Below, in pieces: positions 50,125 to 51,764 of a stretch of 51,764 nucleotides of DNA; position 1 is the first letter of the stretch; each line of letters opens with the position of its first letter. The stretch lies in assembly GCA_003223025.1 (NCBI GenBank), contig QHXR01000014.1, positions 1 through 51,764 of the forward strand. The letters are read 5' to 3'. This DNA comes from Acidobacteriota bacterium. Lineage in GTDB: Bacteria; Acidobacteriota; Blastocatellia; Pyrinomonadales; Pyrinomonadaceae. A program made the translations under genes and the position numbers. The notes under the pieces are model-generated. The model did not search any database, had not been told where the DNA came from, and saw only the letters and a program-made list of their open reading frames with translations.

Positions 50125-51764
50125 TTACGCCGCTGCCGCGATCCATTTCTTCACTTTCTCAACTCGCTCGCACGCGAGTCGTGTCTGTTCGTGATCACTA
50201 CCAAGCTTCCCTTCGAGGAGATCGCAGTTCTGTGTCATCAGACTCAATCCCTGATCCGTGTCGCCGAGATAGACAAGACACTCGCCGAGAAACGTGAGCG
50301 TCGTCGCGATCAGCCAATGGCCTTCGGGCAATGCGGCACGACGAAGCGCGAGCGATTCTTCGAGCGCGGATCTCGCTTCGAGATGTTCGCCTTGCGCCAT
50401 CAGCGTTCGTCCGAGCAGAAGCAATGAGCTGCCGACAACAGGATGCTTATCAGGCAAATTCGCCCCGCGTCGCGCGAGTGCCTCGCGCAGGTAGTGTTCG
50501 GCTTCCCGGTACGCCTCGCGATGAATGAGAACGTAAGCGAGGTTGTAGAGCGCCCAGATCGTGTCGTCATGCTCTTCGCCGAACATCTTGCGACAGACTT
50601 CGAGAGATTCGCGGCTTAGCTTTTCCGCCTCGTCCGGATGCGTGGCGTAAATAGTACCGACGAGATTGTAGATCGCAGACGCGGTATCAGGATGTTCGCG
50701 GCCGTGCACTCTCATTAGGATCGCGAGGGCACGGCGGTGCATCGGTTCGGCGAGATCGCGTTTGTCCATCACCGTCAGAACGTTTCCGAGCTTGCCCATC
50801 GTGCGAGCAACTTCGGGATCATTCTCGCCGCTGATCCTCCGCAGGATATAAAGCTCTTCTTCGTACAGGTCGATCGACTCTTCATGTCGGCCTTTCAGTC
50901 CGACAAGGTAGGCGATGCTCTCGAGCGCCTTCGCCACGCGAACATCGTCGCTGCCGAGGCGTTCGCGAAAGGTCCGCAGTGCCTCGCGATAAAGTTCTTC
51001 GGCCTTACTCAGATCGCCTTTTGCGACGAGCAACTTCCCGTAGTTGTGCAGGCTGCTCGCAACCTCAATGCTGTGCCGTGGAAAAATCGCGACCCTTGTC
51101 TCTAGCGACCGTTGCAGATGCTTCTCCGCCGATTCGATCTGTCCGAGACTTAGGTATGTGAGCCCGAGCGTGTTGTCGAGATCGGCCGTGATCTCCGGCT
51201 GGTCCTCAAAATCTGATTCGAGGCTGTGAGCTGCCATGCCCAAAACCTCGATGACTTTGACGTCCTTTCCCTCCGAACGCGGATCTGCCGAAGCGAGCAT
51301 CTTTTGAAGAAACTGATTTATCTGCTCCGCCTTTTCACGCTGACGTTGCGCGATCCGAGCCTGTCGACGAGTCGCGGCAAGACCTGCAGTAAGCGCGATC
51401 ACCAAACTGGCTCCGCCGGCGACCGCGGCCGTATTCCGCTGCACGAATTTCGTCGCACGATAGCCGAGCGTGTCTTGTCGCGCGATGACCGGCATTCCGT
51501 TCAAGTGGCGCTGGATGTCGGCCGAAAACTGTTCGACCGACGAGTAACGGCGGTGCGGTTCTTTGCGGATCGCCATCAGAATGATGTTGTCGAGATCCCC
51601 GCGCAGTTGGTTGCCGATGATCGCTTGCGACAGATCCTTGCGCCTGCTTTGAGTAACGATCAGGCTCGGCCTCGCAGGTGTCGAAGCGGTGATGATCTTT
51701 GTCAGCTCAAGCGCATTGTTCGACTTCAATTTGTAAGGGCGCTTTCCGGTGAGCAGCTCGTACA
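50125..51764 (-). CDS. Ser/Thr kinase with membrane segment and TPRs (partial, 5' end off window)
   Basis: At least 546 aa; the 5' end runs past the window. The reading frame at the edge reads YELLTGKRPYKLKSNN, the end of a Hanks kinase C-lobe, so earlier kinase motifs are outside. Then RRKDLSQAIIGNQLRGDLDN and DNIILMAIRKEPHRRYSSVE, the usual kinase tail. One membrane segment is at about 105-125 residues from the edge (AAVAGGASLVIALTAGLAA). The rest is TPR units (for example NTLGLTYLSLGQIESAEKHL, LHNYGKLLVAKGDLSKAEEL). This is the PknB-like architecture common in acidobacteria. A convergent repeat hairpin follows its stop. Confidence 0.85.
   Translation of the reverse strand, partial: YELLTGKRPYKLKSNNALELTKIITASTPARPSLIVTQSRRKDLSQAIIGNQLRGDLDNIILMAIRKEPHRRYSSVEQFSADIQRHLNGMPVIARQDTLGYRATKFVQRNTAAVAGGASLVIALTAGLAATRRQARIAQRQREKAEQINQFLQKMLASADPRSEGKDVKVIEVLGMAAHSLESDFEDQPEITADLDNTLGLTYLSLGQIESAEKHLQRSLETRVAIFPRHSIEVASSLHNYGKLLVAKGDLSKAEELYREALRTFRERLGSDDVRVAKALESIAYLVGLKGRHEESIDLYEEELYILRRISGENDPEVARTMGKLGNVLTVMDKRDLAEPMHRRALAILMRVHGREHPDTASAIYNLVGTIYATHPDEAEKLSRESLEVCRKMFGEEHDDTIWALYNLAYVLIHREAYREAEHYLREALARRGANLPDKHPVVGSSLLLLGRTLMAQGEHLEARSALEESLALRRAALPEGHWLIATTLTFLGECLVYLGDTDQGLSLMTQNCDLLEGKLGSDHEQTRLACERVEKVKKWIAAAA

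Overview
The window looks like a chromosomal segment of a Gram-negative-type bacterium, most likely an acidobacterium of the Blastocatellia (Pyrinomonadaceae-like) group. The lineage is inferred from gene style, not from a marker search. The clues are large Ser/Thr kinases joined to TPR and TolB-like domains, a secreted protein with the repeat ectodomain found on acidobacterial M56/BlaR proteins, a P-domain/BACON/VCBS surface protein, moderately high GC, and intergenic spaces full of short palindromic and low-complexity repeats. No rRNA, tRNA, CRISPR array, transposase or prophage gene was seen.

Layout. 1-3 kb: truA, a DUF952 protein, uppS and cdsA (tRNA modification and lipid/undecaprenyl synthesis). 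3-5.4 kb: a GxxExxY PD-(D/E)XK nuclease-like gene enclosed by inverted repeats, placed directly in front of aspS. 5.5-13.4 kb: a DUF4870-like membrane protein, a di-iron ODP/MBL protein, a CstA-family transporter, a PaaI-like thioesterase, a DEDDy exonuclease, a YceH-like protein, an orphan receiver, a TPR protein and a repeat-containing secreted protein. 13.4-13.9 kb: a repeat zone with a 206-bp inverted-repeat element. 13.9-20.4 kb: a GNAT enzyme, a TPR lipoprotein-like/secreted protein, serC, selA, a conserved small protein, a cold-shock protein and kynA. 20.4-29.2 kb: two copies of a 136-145-bp palindromic repeat flanking a GHL10 hydrolase and an overlapping GIY-YIG-like gene, then hemW, a lipoprotein, purL, and an operon-like run with a DinB protein; next to it is a TlpA/redoxin pair. 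29.4-35.2 kb: a 1505-aa kinase/ATPase/TPR/TolB-like protein facing a PRC/MgtE-N/CBS protein. 35.2-41.9 kb: another repeat zone, a lytic transglycosylase, a PH-domain membrane protein, rmlB, rmlD and a Wzc-like tyrosine kinase (envelope polysaccharide). 42.1-51.8 kb: a 1236-aa NfnB-NfnA-like fused flavoprotein, a SpoIIE-type phosphatase, a large secreted VCBS protein, and the 3' part of another Ser/Thr kinase-TPR gene that runs off the window.

How it fits together. Most genes are unlinked housekeeping functions with short same-strand pairs. Envelope polysaccharide (rmlB, rmlD, Wzc-like kinase, lytic transglycosylase, UppS) and phospho-signalling (two Ser/Thr kinases, a PP2C phosphatase, a receiver) are over-represented. 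SelA implies that the organism can make selenocysteine, although no selenoprotein is visible here.

The most unusual theme is repeats. The best candidate for an undescribed system is the GxxExxY gene packed tightly between about 31-bp terminal inverted repeats, with gene-less copies of the same repeat at two other places (35255-35441, including a perfect 41-bp inverted repeat, and 50057-50116). This suggests an autonomous/non-autonomous pair comparable in logic to RAYT/REP. Two other repeats lie in frame inside conserved genes (purL and the NfnB-NfnA-like fusion), recalling Rickettsia palindromic elements.
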